The notes below the pieces were generated by a model that worked only from the letters and a program-made list of their open reading frames with translations, made no database searches and was not told where the DNA came from. From Penaeus vannamei (Eukaryota > Arthropoda > Malacostraca > Decapoda > Penaeidae), in contig NC_091564.1 in the NCBI RefSeq assembly GCF_042767895.1, positions 24,255,853-24,319,852 of the forward strand: 64,000 nucleotides of DNA. The letters run 5' to 3'. The first letter of the stretch is position 1. The number at the start of each line of letters is the position of its first letter. Shown piece after piece: positions 1-12,822 of this stretch. A program made the translations under genes and the position numbers.

Positions 1-1760
1 GAAAATTATTGGAATAGAGTTGATTATTGCTATTATTGAAGTAATTATCAAAATTATCATTATAATTATGATTTTATCATTATTATCATTATTATTGTCA
101 TTATCATTGTTATTATCATCATAATTATTATCATTATTGCATATAATGAATGAATTATCATGAAAATTATCACAATTACCTGAATTAATGTTAAAATCCT
201 CATAATTACCAATAAAAAAGCGAAAAGTTTTTTTTTCGACTTTTGGGATTTTTTTTACTTTTGGCCATTATTTCATTATAAATGGACTGGATAAGAATTA
301 TTATCCTCATTATTATCATTACTGTCATTATTCTTATGATTCTTATCATTATAGTCATTATCATCATGATTATCATCATTATCATCATCATTATTGCAGT
401 TATAATTATTATTATGCTAATTATTATAGCTATTTTCATCATTATAACTATTTTTATAATGATAATAGCAATATTGATAATTTTAGAAATAATAATGACA
501 ATAGTAATAATTATAATGACAATAATAATGATGTTATTATTATTTCTATTGTCATTATTAGTCTGAAAATTATAGGAATAGAGTTGATTATTGCTATTAT
601 TGCAGTAATTATCAAAATTATCATTATAATTATGATTTTACCATTATTATCATTATTATTGTCATTGTCATTGTCATTATCATCATAAATTCATAATTAT
701 CATCATTATTCCATATAATGAAGGAATTATCATGAAAATCATCACAATTACCTGAATTAATGTTAAAATACTCATAATTACCGATAAAAAAGCGAAAAGG
801 TTTTATCGACTTTTGGGATTTTATTACTGTTGGCCTTTATTTCATTATAAGTTGACTGTATAATAATCATCATTATCATTACTGTCATTATTCTTATGAT
901 TATTATCAATATAGTCATTATCATCATGATTATCATTATTATTATCATCATTATTGCAGTTATAATGATTATTGTGCTAATCATTATAGCTATTTTAATT
1001 ATCATAACTATTTTTATAATGATAGTAATATTATTAATTTTAGAAATAATAATGACAATAGTAATAATCATAATGGCAATGATAATGATGTTATTACTAC
1101 TTCTATTGCCATTATTAGTCTAAAAATTATTGGAATAGAGTTTATTATTGCTATTATTGCAGTAATTATCAAAATTATCATTATAATTATGATCTTATCA
1201 TTATTATCATTTTTATTGTCATTATCATTGTCATTATCATCATAATTATCATCATTATTGCATATAATGAAGGAATTATCATGAAGATAATCACAATTAC
1301 CTGAATTAATGTTAAAATCCTCATAATTACCAATTAAAAGTGAAAATGGTTTTTTTCGACGTTACTCTCAAAAGGCTGTAATACGCTCGATTTTGCCGTT
1401 TTTTCGACTTTTGGGATTTTATTACTTTTGGCCTTTATTTCATTATAACTGGATAATAATTCGAATCATATTTATTATCATTATTGTCATTATTCTTATG
1501 ATTATTATCATTATAGTCATTATCATCATGGTTATCATCATTATTGCTGCTATAATGATTATTATGCTAATTATTATCGCCATTTTCATCATCATAACTA
1601 TTTTTATAATGATAATAGCCATAAGGATAATTTTAGAAATAATAACGACAATGCTAATGATGTTATTATTTCTAATGTCATTATTCGTCTGAAAATTATT
1701 GGAATAGAGTTGATTATTGCTACTATTGCATTCATTATCAAAATTATCGTTATAATTGTA
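1..1760 (-). repeat. AT-rich ~600-bp satellite array, minus orientation
   Basis: Three monomers, called minus because the landmark blocks read as reverse complements. Read in sense, a monomer has these landmarks in order: a conserved box (gtcgaaaaaacggc, aaaatctagcgtattac, then agagaaacgtcgaaaaa), the block attggtaattatgagg, the block acattaattcaggtaattg, a purine-rich ATG/ATA/AAT tract, the block caactctattccaataat, a pyrimidine-rich ATT/ATC tract, a second purine-rich tract, and ccagtccatttataatg. In the first two monomers (near 230 and 805) the conserved box has lost about 60 bp between two copies of ttttcgac; the third (1355-1430) is complete. The long Ile/Met reading frames are by-products of 3-bp periodicity. 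Confidence 0.9.
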
Positions 1761-2600
1761 ATGCAGTAATGATAATTATGATGACAATAATAATGACAAT
1801 AATAATAAAAATAATAAAATCAGAATAATAATGATGATTTTGATAATTACTGCAATAATAGCAGTAATCAACTCTATTCCAATCATTTCAGACTAATAAT
1901 GACAATAGAAATAATAATATCATTATTATTGTCATTATAATTATTACTATTGTCATTATTATTTCTAAAATTATCATTATTGCTATTATTATTATAAAAA
2001 TAGTTATGATGATGAAAATAGCTATAATAATTATTATAACTGCAATAATGATGATAATAATGATGATAATCATGATGATAATGACTATAATGATAATAAT
2101 CATAATAATAATGACAGTAATGATAATAATTATGATAATAATTATTATCCAGTCCATTTATAATGAAATAAAGGCTAAAAGTAATAAAATCCATAAAGTC
2201 GAAAAAACGGCAAAATCTAGCGTATTACAGCCATTTTCAGAAAAACCTCGAAAAAAAACCTTTTCGCTTTTTTTGTTAATAATGAGGAATTTAACAATTC
2301 AGGTAATTGTCATGATTTTCATGATAATTCCTTCATTTCTCCAATGATGATAATGACAATGATAATGAATATAATAACGATAATGATGATAAAATCATAA
2401 TTCTAATGATAATTTTGATAATTACTGCAATAATAGCAATAATCAACTCTATTCCAAAAAATTTCAGACTAATAATGACAATAGAAATAATAATATCATT
2501 ATCATTGTCATTATAATTATCCCTATTGTCATTATTTCTAAAATTATCATTATTGCTATTATCATTATAAAAATGAAATGAAAATAGCTATAATAATTAG
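1761..2600 (+). repeat. Satellite segment, plus orientation
   Basis: Slightly more than one monomer in the opposite orientation to its neighbours. The conserved box is at about 2198-2265. Both ends are inversion junctions lying inside simple ATD tracts, with no recognisable inserted element at either. Confidence 0.85.
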
Positions 2601-4925
2601 CATTATAATTATCATTATAATTGTGATTTCATCATTATTATCATTATTATTGTCATTATCATCAAAATTATCATCATCATTGCATATAATGAAGGGATTA
2701 TCATGATAATTATCACAATTACCTAAATTAATGTTAAATTCCTTATAATTACCAATACGCTAGATTTTGCCGTTTTTTCGACTTTTGGGATTTTATTACT
2801 TTTGTCCCTTGATTTCATTATATATTGACTCGATAATGATTATTATCATCATTATTATCATCATTATTGCAGTTCTAATGAATATAATGCTAATTATTAT
2901 AGCTATTATCATCATCATAACTATTTTTATAATATTGTCATTATTAGTCAAAATTATTGGAATAAAGTTGATTATTCCTATTATTGCAGTAATTAACAAA
3001 ATTATCATTATCATCACTATTATCTTTACTGTCATTATTCTTATAATTATGATCATTATAGTCATTATAATCATGATTATCATCAATATTATCATTATTA
3101 TTCCAGTTATAATGATTATTATGCTAATTATTATAGCTATTTTCATCATCATAATAATTTTTATAATAATAATAGCAATAATGATAATTTTAGAAATGAT
3201 AATGACAATAGTAATAATTATAATGGCAATGATAATGATGTTATAAACATTTCTAATGTCATTATTAGTCTGAAAATTATTGGAATAGAGTTGATTATTG
3301 TTATTTTTGTAGTAATTATCAAAATTATCTTTATAATTATGATTTTATCATTATTATCATTATTATTGTCATTATCTTTGTCATTATCATTATCATCATT
3401 TTTGCATATAATGAAGGAATTATCATGAAAATCATTACAATTACCTGAATTAAAATCCTCATAATTACCAATAAAAAGCGAAAAGGGCTTTTTTCGACGT
3501 TTCTCTCACAAGGCTGTAATACTCTAGATTTTGCCATTTATTTCGACTTGTGGGATTTTATTACATTTGCCCTTTATTTCATTATAAATGGACTGGATAA
3601 TAAATATCATCATTATTATCATTACTGTCATTATTCTTATGATTATAATCATTATAGTCATTATCAACATGATTATCATTATCATCATTATTGAAGTTAT
3701 AATGATTTTATAATGATAATAGCAATAATGATAATTTTGGAAATAATGACAATAGTAATAATTATAATGACAATGATAATGATGTTATTATTATTTCTAT
3801 TGTCATTATTTGAAAATTATTGGAATAGACTCGATTATTGCAATCATTGTAGTAATTATCAAAATTATCATTATAATTATGATTTTATCCTTATTATCAT
3901 TATTATTTTCATTATCATTGTCATTATCATCATAATTATCATCATTATTGCATATAATGAAGGAATTATCATGAAAATCATCACAATTACCTGAATTAAT
4001 GTTAAAATCCTCATAATTACCAATAAAAAGTGAAAACGATTTTTTTTCGAAGTTACTTTCAAAAGGCTGTAATACGCTAGAATTTGTCATTTTTTCGACT
4101 TTTCGGATTTATTTACTTTTGGTCTTTACTTCATTATAAATTGACTGGATAATAATTATTATCATCATTATCATTACTGTCATTATTCTTATGTTTATCA
4201 TTATAGTCATTATCATCATGATAATCATTATTATCAACATTATTGCAGTTATTATGATTTTATAATGATAATAGCAATAATAATAATTTTAGAAGTAATA
4301 ATGACAGTAATAATTATAATGACAAAGATAATGATATTATTATTTCTATTGTCATTATTTGTCTGAAAATTATTGGAATAGAGTTGATTATTGCTATTAT
4401 TGCTGTAATTATCAAAATTAACATTATAATTATGAATTTGTCATTGTTATCATTATTATTGTCATCATCATTGTCATTATCATCATAATTATCATCATTA
4501 TTGCATATAATGAAGGAATTATCATGAAAATCATCACAATTCCCTGAATTAATGTTAAAATCCTCATAATTACCAATAAAAGCGAAAAGGGTTTTTTTCG
4601 ACGTTTCTCTCAAAAGCCTGTAATACGCTAGATTTTGTCGTTTTTTCCACTTCTGAGATTTTATTACTTTAGGCCTTTGTTTCATTATAAATGGACTGGA
4701 TAATAATTATTATCATCATTATCATTACTACCATTATTCTTATGATTATTATCATTTATGTCATTATTACTATGATTATCATCATGATTTTCATCATTAT
4801 TATCATTATTGCAGTTATAATGATTATTATGCTAATTATTATAGCTATTTTCATCATAACTAATATAAGAATAACATCATTATCATTGTCATTTATGTTT
4901 CTAAAATTATCATTATTTCTATTAT
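2601..4925 (-). repeat. Satellite array, minus orientation
   Basis: Four monomers with conserved boxes near 2755, 3495, 4040 and 4600. Near 2850-2950 one monomer is shortened and jumps between two ATD tracts, so spacing here ranges from about 550 to 740 bp. The right end is an inversion junction in an ATD tract near 4925. Confidence 0.85.
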
Positions 4926-7900
4926 CAATATGAAAACAGTTATGATGATTTAAATAGCTATAAGAATTAACAAAATAATCATTATAATTAAAATAATGAT
5001 GATAATAATGATAATCATGTTGATAATGACTATAATAATAATCATAGGAATAACGACAGTAATGATAATAATTATTATCCAGTCCATTTATAATGAAATA
5101 AAGTCCCAAAGTAATAAAATCCCAAAAGTCGAAAAACGGCAAAATCTAGCGTATTACAACCTTTTGAGAGAAACGTCGAAAAAAAACCTTTTCGCTTTTT
5201 ATTGGTAATTATGAGGATTTTAACATTAATTCAGGTAATTGCGGTGATTTTCATGATAATTCCTTCATTATATACTATAATGATAATAATCTAGTTGATA
5301 ATGACAATGATAAAGACAATAATAATGATTAAATCATAATTATAAGGATAATTTTCATAATTACTGCAATAATAGCAATAATGAACTCTATTCCAATAAT
5401 TTTCAGACTAATAATGACAATATAAATAATAACATCATTATCATTGTCATTATAATTATTACTATTGTCATTATTATTTCTAAAATTATCATTATTGCTA
5501 TCATCATTATAAAAATAGTTATAATGATGAAAATAGCTATAATAATTAGCATAATAATCATTATAACTGCAATAATGATAATCATGATGATACTCATGAG
5601 AATGACTAAAATGACAATAATCATAAGAATAATGACAGTGATGATAGTAATGATGATAATAATTATTATCCAGTCCATTTATAATTAAATAAAGGCCAAA
5701 AGTAATAAAATCCCAAAAGTCGAAAAACGACAAAATCTAGGGTATTACAACCTTTTGAGAGAAACGTCTAAAAAAAACTTTTAGCTTTTTATTGGTAATT
5801 ATGAGGATTTTAACATTAATTCAGGTAATTGTGATGGTTTTCATGACAATTCCTTCATTATATGCAATAATGATGATAATTATGATGATAAGGACAATGA
5901 TAATAACAATAATAATTATAATAATGATAAAATCATAATTATAATGATAATTTTGATAATTACTGCAACAATAGCAATAATAAATTCTATTCCAATAATT
6001 TTATGACAATAGAAATAATAATAACATCATTATCATTGTCATTATAATTAATACTATTATCATTATTATTTCTAAAATTATCATTATTGCCATTATCATT
6101 ATAAATATAGTTATGATGATGAAAATAGCTATAATAATTAGCATAATAATCATTATGACTGCAATAATGATAATAATGATGATAATCATGATGGTAATAA
6201 CAATAATGATAATAATCATAAGAATAATGACAGTAATGATAATAATGATAATAATTATTATCCAGTCCATTTATACTGAAATAAAGGCCAAAAGTAATCA
6301 AATCCCAAAAGTCGAAAAAACGGCAAAATCTAGCGTATTACGGCAAAATCTAGCCTTTTGAGACAAACGTCGAAAAAAAAAAACCTTTTCGCTCTTTGTT
6401 GGTAATTATGAGTATTTTAACTTTAATTCAGGAAATTGTGAGGATTTTTATGATAATTCCTTCATTATATGCAATAATGATGATAATTATGATGATAATG
6501 ACAATGGCAATGACATGAATAATGATAATAATGATAAAATCATAATTATAAGGATAATTTTGGTAATTTCTTAAATAATAGCAATAATTGTCACACAAAT
6601 AATGACAATAGAAATAATAATATCATTATGATTTTGATAATTACTGCAATAATAGCAAATATCAACTCTATTCCAATAATTTTCAGACCAATAATAATAA
6701 TAACATCATTATCATTATCATTATAATTATTACTATTGTCATTATTATTTCCAAAATTATCATTATTCCTATCATCATTATAAAAATAGTTATGGTGATG
6801 AAAATAGTTATAATAATTAGCATAATGATCAATAACTGCAATAATGATGATAATAATGATAATCATGATGATAATGACTATGATGATAATAATCATAAGA
6901 ATAATGACAGTAATAATAATAATGATGATAATTATTATCCAGGTTATTTTTAATGAAATAAAGGCCAAATGTAATAAAATCCCAGACGTCGAAAAAACGG
7001 AAAAATCTAGCGAATTACAGCCTTTTGAGAAAAAACGTCGAAAAAAACCCTTTTCGCTTTTTATTGGTAATTATGAGGATTTTAACATTAATTCAGGTAA
7101 TTGTGATGAATTTCATGATAATTCCTTCATTATTTGCAATAATGATGATCATTATGATGATAATGACAATGATAATGACAATAATGATGATAATGATAAA
7201 ACCATAATTATAATGATAATTTTCATAATTACAGCAATAATAGCAATGATGAACTCTATCCCAATAATTCTCAGACTAATAATGACAATAGAAATAATAT
7301 CATTATCATTGTCATTATTATTTCTAAAATTATCATTATTGCTATTATCATTATAAAAATAGTTATGATGATGAAAATAGCTATAATGATTAGCATAATA
7401 ATTATTATAACTGCAATAATGATGATAATAATGATGATAACCATGATGATAATGACTATAATGAATATAATAATCATAAGAATAATGACAGTAATAATAA
7501 TGATAATAATTATTATCCAGTCCATTTATAATGAAATAAAGGCCAAAAGTAATAAAATCCCAAAAGTCGAAAAAACGGCAAAATCTAGCGTATTACAGCC
7601 TTTTCAGAGAATCGTCGAAAAAAAGCTTCGCTTTTTATTGGTAATTATGAGGATTTTAACATTAATTCAGGTAATTGTGATGATTTTCATGATAATTCCT
7701 TCATTATATGCAAAAATAATAATTATGATAAGGACAATGATTATGACAATAATAATGACATTCTTAATGCTGATAATGATAAAATGATAATTATAATGAT
7801 AATTTTCATAATTACTAATAACATCATTATCATTGTCATTATAATTATTATTATTGTCGTTATTATTTTTAAAATTATCATTATTGTTATTATCATTATA

Positions 7901-8388
7901 AAAATAGTTATGATGTTGAAAATAGCTATAATAATTAGTATAATAATCATTATAACTGTAGTAATGATGATGATAATCATGATGATAATGACTATAATGA
8001 CAATAATCATAATAATGACAGTAATGATAATGATGATAATAATTATCCAGTCCATTTATAATGAAATAAAGGCCATTAGTAATAAAATCCCAGAAGTCGA
8101 AAAAAAACAGCAAAATCTAGCGTATTACATCCTTTTCAGAGAAACGTCGAAAAAAACCCTTTTCGCTTTTTATTGGTAATTATGAGGATTTTAACATTAA
8201 TTCAGGTAATTGTGATGATTTTCATGATAATTCCTTCATTATATGCAATAATGATGATAATTATGATGATAATGACAATGTTAATGACAATAATAATGAT
8301 AATAATGATAAAAACATAATTATAAGGATAATTTTGATAATTACTGCAATAATAGCAATAATCAACTCTATTCCAATAATTTTCAGAT
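4926..8388 (+). repeat. Satellite array, plus orientation
   Basis: Six monomers with conserved boxes near 5120, 5715, 6310, 6985, 7565 and 8095. The monomer at about 6310 has a local duplication of the box segment (cggcaaaatctag occurs twice within 40 bp). Near 6590-6700 a partial duplication repeats the gaaataataat and ctctattccaataat landmarks. The array ends inside the aataattttcag landmark, where the GC-rich cassette starts. Confidence 0.87.
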
Positions 8389-9033
8389 GGTTAGCCGAGG
8401 GACAGCCACGGTCGAGAGGCCGTGGCTCCGAGCATACCGCAGATGGCGCCAAAAACCTGCTAACTTCTCCCCCCCCCCCCCCCAATAGTTAGCCGAGAGG
8501 CTCCGTGTTCGCCATAGCGATGCTCCACGCCCCGTGGGAAAATGTGGTGAGGCGAGCCGCGCTCAAGGTCGCGGGGTATTCCCCGCGCCACGAGTCGCGG
8601 CCTTGCCTCGCCGCACGATCTCGCGAGGTGCGGCCGCGCGGTGAACACTCGAGTCTACCGATGGCGCTGGGCCCTTCGAACCTTTTCCTCTTTCAACAAA
8701 CCCACTCCAATCATTACCTCAAGTTTACCCCGCAGGTTGGGTGAAGCCCCGGCTCCTTCTAAAATTCTATTCCTCCTCCTTATCCTTCTCCTATCCCCAC
8801 TCTTCCTTCCCCGTCTTCTTTACACACTTTATAGCTTATAGTGAGTTCAGCACTCACTCCAGCCGAGCAAGACACAGCAAGCAGCAACTAGGCCTTCCCA
8901 GGCCTTAGCCGACGGCTCTCCCCGGCGATCTTCAGCACACCAGCCATACCTGTGGGCACTCACACCCTCACACAAAAGCTCCTTAAAGAGATGATAAACG
9001 CAAACCTATGGCGGATACCAATCCATTGCCATA
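8389..9033 (-). mobile_element. GC-rich cassette, copy 1
   Basis: A 645-bp CpG-rich unit that is sharply distinct from the flanking satellite. I define its sense strand as the one ending in ctcggctaacc, so this copy is on minus. In sense order it has a start tatggcaatggattgg, a ggctaaggcctgg block, a TATA-like ctataaagtgcg, a purine-rich stretch (ggaagagtggggatagg), a core with the inverted repeat cgcgggg-aata-ccccgcg, an internal ctcggctaac, then ggcgccatctgcgg, an 8-bp hairpin (agccacgg/ccgtggct) and the terminal ctcggctaacc. A run of 15 C at 8469-8483 replaces a mixed C/T tract seen in other copies. The class is unknown: it could be an LTR fragment or a non-autonomous DNA or rolling-circle element. 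The roughly 79-aa reading frame inside (8505-8744) is not supported as a gene. Confidence 0.8.
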
Positions 9034-11550
9034 AGAGAAACGTCGAAAAAAAACTTTTCTGACAATAATAATAATATCATAATAATAATGATAATTTTGA
9101 TAATTAGTGCAATAATAGCAATAATCAACTCTATTCCAATAATTTTTCGACTAATAATGACAATAGAAATAATAATAACATCATTGCCATTATAATTATT
9201 ACTATTGTCATTATTATTCCTAAAATTATTATTATTGCTATTATCATTATAAAAATAGTTATGATGATGAAAATAGCTATGATAATGAGTATAATAATAA
9301 TTATAATTGCAATAATGATGATGATAATGATGATAATCATGATGATATTGACTATAATGATAATAATCATAAGAATAATGACTATAATGATAATAATCAT
9401 AAGAATAATGACTATAATGATAATAATCATAAGAATAATGACTATAATGATAATAATCATAAGAATAATGACTATAATGATAATAATCATAAGAATAATG
9501 ACAGTAATGATAAAAATTATTATCCAGTCCATTTATAATGAAATAAAGGCCAAATGTATTAAAATCCCAGAAGTCGAAAAAATAGCAAAATATAGCGTAT
9601 TACAGTCTTTTGAGAGAAACGTTTTTTGGGTAATTATGACGATTTTAACATTAATTCAGGTAATTGTGATGATTTTCATGATAATTCCGTCATTTTATGC
9701 AATAATGAGGATAATTGTGATGATAATGACAATGATAATGACAATACTAATGATGATAATGATAAAATCATAATTATAAGGATAATTTTGATAATTACTG
9801 CAATAATAGCAATAATCAACTCTATTCCAATAATTTTCAGACCAATAATGACAATAGAAATAATAATAACATCATTATCATTATCATTATAATTATTACT
9901 ATTGTCATTATTATTTCCAAAATTATCATTATTCCTATCATCATTATATAAATAGTTATGATGATGAAAAAAGCTATAATAATTAGCATAATAATCATTA
10001 TAACTGCAATAATGATGATAATTATGATGATCATGATAATAATGACTATAATGATAATAATCATAAGAATAATGACAGTAATGATAATAATGATGATGAT
10101 TATTATCCAGGCCATATATAATGAAATAAAGGCCAAAAGTAATAAAATCCCAAACTTCGAAAAAACGGCAAAATCTAGGGAATTACAGCCTTTTGAGAAT
10201 AAACATCGTAAAAAACCTTTTCGCTTTTTATTAGTAATTATGAGGATTTTAACATTAATTCAGGTAATTGTGATGATTTTCATGATAATTCCTTCATTAT
10301 TTGCAATAATGATAATTATGATGATAATGACAATGATAATTACAATAATAATGATAATAATAAAATCATAATTATAATGATAATTTTGATAATTTCAGCA
10401 ATAATAGCAATAATCAACTCTATCCCAATAATTTTCAGACTAATAATGACAATAGAAATAATATCATTATCATTGTCATTATTATTTCTAAATGCTATTA
10501 TCATTATAAAAATAGTTATGATGAAAATAGATATAATGATTAGCATAATAATTATCATAACTGCAATAATGATGATAATGATAATCATGATGATAATGAC
10601 TATAATGAATATAATAATCATAAGAATAATGACAGTAATGATAATAATGATGATAATAATTATTATCCAGTCCATTTATAATGAAATAAAGGCCAAAAGT
10701 AATAAAATCCCAAAAGTCGAAAAAAACGGCAAAATCTAGCGTATTACAACCTTTTCAGAGAATCGTCGAAAAATACCCATTTAACTTTTTATTGGTAATT
10801 ATGAGGATTTTAAGATTAATTCAGGTAATTGTGATGATTTTCATGATACTTCCTTCATTATATGCAAAAATGATAATTATGATAATACGGACAATGATAA
10901 TGACAATAATAATGACATTCTTAATGATGATAATGATAAAATGATAAATATAATGATAATTTTCATAATTACTTCAATAATAGCAATTATCAACTCTATT
11001 CCAATAATTTTCAGACTAATAATGGAAATAGAAATAATAATATCATTATCATTGTCATTATAATTATTATTATTGTCGTTATTATTTCTAAAATTATCAT
11101 TATTGCTCTTATCATTATAAAAATAGTTATGATGTTGAATATAGCTATAATAATTAGTATAATAATCATTATAACTGTAGTAATGATGATGATGATAATC
11201 ATGATAATGACTATAGTGACAATAATCATAAGAATAATGACAGCAATGATAATGATAATAATCATTATCCAGTCCATTTATAATGAAATAAAGGCCAAAA
11301 GTAATAAAATCCCAAAAGTCGAAAAACGGCAAAATCTAGCGTATTACAGCCTTTTGAGAGAAACATGGAAAAAAACTTCGCTTTTTATTGGTAATTATGA
11401 GGATCTTAACATTAATTTTCATGATAATCCTTTCATTATATGCAATAATGATGATAATTATGATGATAAAGACAATAATAATGATAATGATAAAATCATA
11501 ATTATAATGATAATTTTGATAATTACTGCAATAATAGCAATTGTAATTAT
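9034..11550 (+). repeat. Satellite array, plus orientation
   Basis: Four monomers with conserved boxes near 9575, 10160, 10720 and 11320. The array resumes at agagaaacgtcg directly after the cassette, roughly 400 bp further round the monomer than where it stopped at 8388. It ends at an inversion junction near 11550. Confidence 0.86.
9351..9500 (+). repeat. Five perfect 30-bp tandem repeats
   Basis: The 30-bp unit starting actataatgataataatc is present five times in a row without a mismatch (starts at 9351, 9381, 9411, 9441 and 9471), followed by the normal satellite sequence acagtaatg. Ordinary monomers carry one copy of the unit. The perfect identity points to a very recent expansion inside one monomer. 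Confidence 0.95.
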
Positions 11551-11633
11551 TATTATTATCATTGTTGTTATTATCATTATTAATGTTAAAATCCTTATAA
11601 TTACCATTTAAAAGCGAAAACGGTTTTTTTTCG
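11551..11633 (-). repeat. Short inverted satellite sliver beside LINE fragment
   Basis: About 80 bp of satellite in minus orientation (aatgttaaaatccttataattacc then gcgaaaacgg and a T-run ending ttcg) lies between a plus-oriented array and the LINE fragment. It stops inside the conserved box, where the LINE sequence begins. It looks like debris from the rearrangement that brought in the LINE piece. Confidence 0.75.
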
Positions 11634-12822
11634 TCCTCCATCACAGAAGTTGCTGTCACGCACTGCTTCAAAGTGCATAACGGCTACAAAGTTGTTGCTA
11701 AGCAAGAACAGCTGACCCATTTCCTTTCGACTACTGGCCAGAGAAAACACGCTGATCATGGTTTAAAACCTCTCCCCTCCCCGGAAACGAAGGCTAAGTG
11801 CACGGTCGTGGCTAAAAAGATCGACAAGACAATCCTGCCACGATCGTGCCAAGCCATCCAGGAGGAAGTCAGCACCATGAACGATGTCACTATGGTGGAT
11901 GTTTACAAACCATCAGAGTCGCGAATCCTTAAGACTCGCTGCTTAGCCCCCGAGGAAGCACAGAAGCTTCTCTCCCGTGAGATCGTGCTTTTTAACACAT
12001 CCGTCCCCACCTACAATGTAGAAGCCGAGTGCTTTGTTCAGGTCGATCAGTGCCTTAAATGCTACCGTTACAATCACCTGAGACACACCTGCACACACGA
12101 GCAGCGTTGCAACCGCTGTGGTGACCCAAGTCACTTCTTTTCCACCTGCAGCAAGGACATCAAATACTGCAATTGTGGGGGTCAGCACGTCGCTGTCAGC
12201 GGGTATTGCCCTACACGCAAAGAAATAATCAAGACTAAAAGACAAACACTCAAACAAAACAAAAACATAACATACGCAACAGTCACCCAACCCTTACAAA
12301 CAAGCACACCTACCACAAGACAACCAAACACAATTCCCTCAGGAACCACTCTGCCGCCTGCACACTTCCCCCAAACAAACACCTTCACACCAAACAACAA
12401 CCCTAAAATACAAGCAATACTACACGTAGCTTTAATAGCTGCTAAATACAACGCCAAGAAACTCGCAAACATAGTCCCTATCATGCTACAAAGAAACGGT
12501 TTCCCCAGCATTGTGATTCCTGAGGAAATCTTCGAAGACCAAAACCTGTTACATACCTTAATTTCACACACAAACAAACACTCACACCGAGGTCACAGAG
12601 GCGACCATGACATCCACACAGCCCTCTACCTCTCACTCACACGGACTCCCACAGCCACTACCACAACGAATACATAAAGAAACTGCACAAAAGAAAACTA
12701 CACCAGATACTTCTGACAACAAACGCAAACATACCTCACCACCAGACATGCACACCAAAAAAGACAAAAAGGACCCTGAGCTCTCGGCCCCCGAGGCTCG
12801 TCACGTTCACGATGATACCATC
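11634..12822 (+). pseudogene. LINE ORF1 (gag-like, CCHC zinc knuckles), fragment
   Basis: Internal piece of the first ORF of a Jockey-type non-LTR retrotransposon, whose product would bind element RNA. The frame is open from the left edge to about 12548. It carries three cysteine-histidine knuckles between 12051 and 12209: CLKCYRYNHLRHTC and CNRCGDPSHFFSTC (both CX2CX4HX4C), then CNCGGQHVAVSGYC, a spacing usual for LINE ORF1 proteins. It matches the ORF1 of the minus-strand LINE at 37165-38225 closely. Relative to that copy it has one extra T near 12550 (gttacat versus gtacat), which shifts the frame; the C-terminal part continues in another frame from 12607. Both the N-terminus and all of ORF2 are missing. 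It is bounded on each side by satellite, without a poly-A tail or clear target duplication, so it arrived by rearrangement rather than clean retrotransposition. Confidence 0.88.

Noticed and set aside
8505..8744. A ~79-aa reading frame kept in several GC-rich cassettes, and a longer frame on the other strand
   Set aside because: The copies are young and nearly identical, so open frames are expected. Copies 6, 7 and 8 break or alter them, and frames on both strands run into flanking satellite. No domain is recognisable.
9351..9500. CRISPR-like array (regular 30-bp units)
   Set aside because: Units are directly adjacent with no spacers and occur in a eukaryotic satellite.
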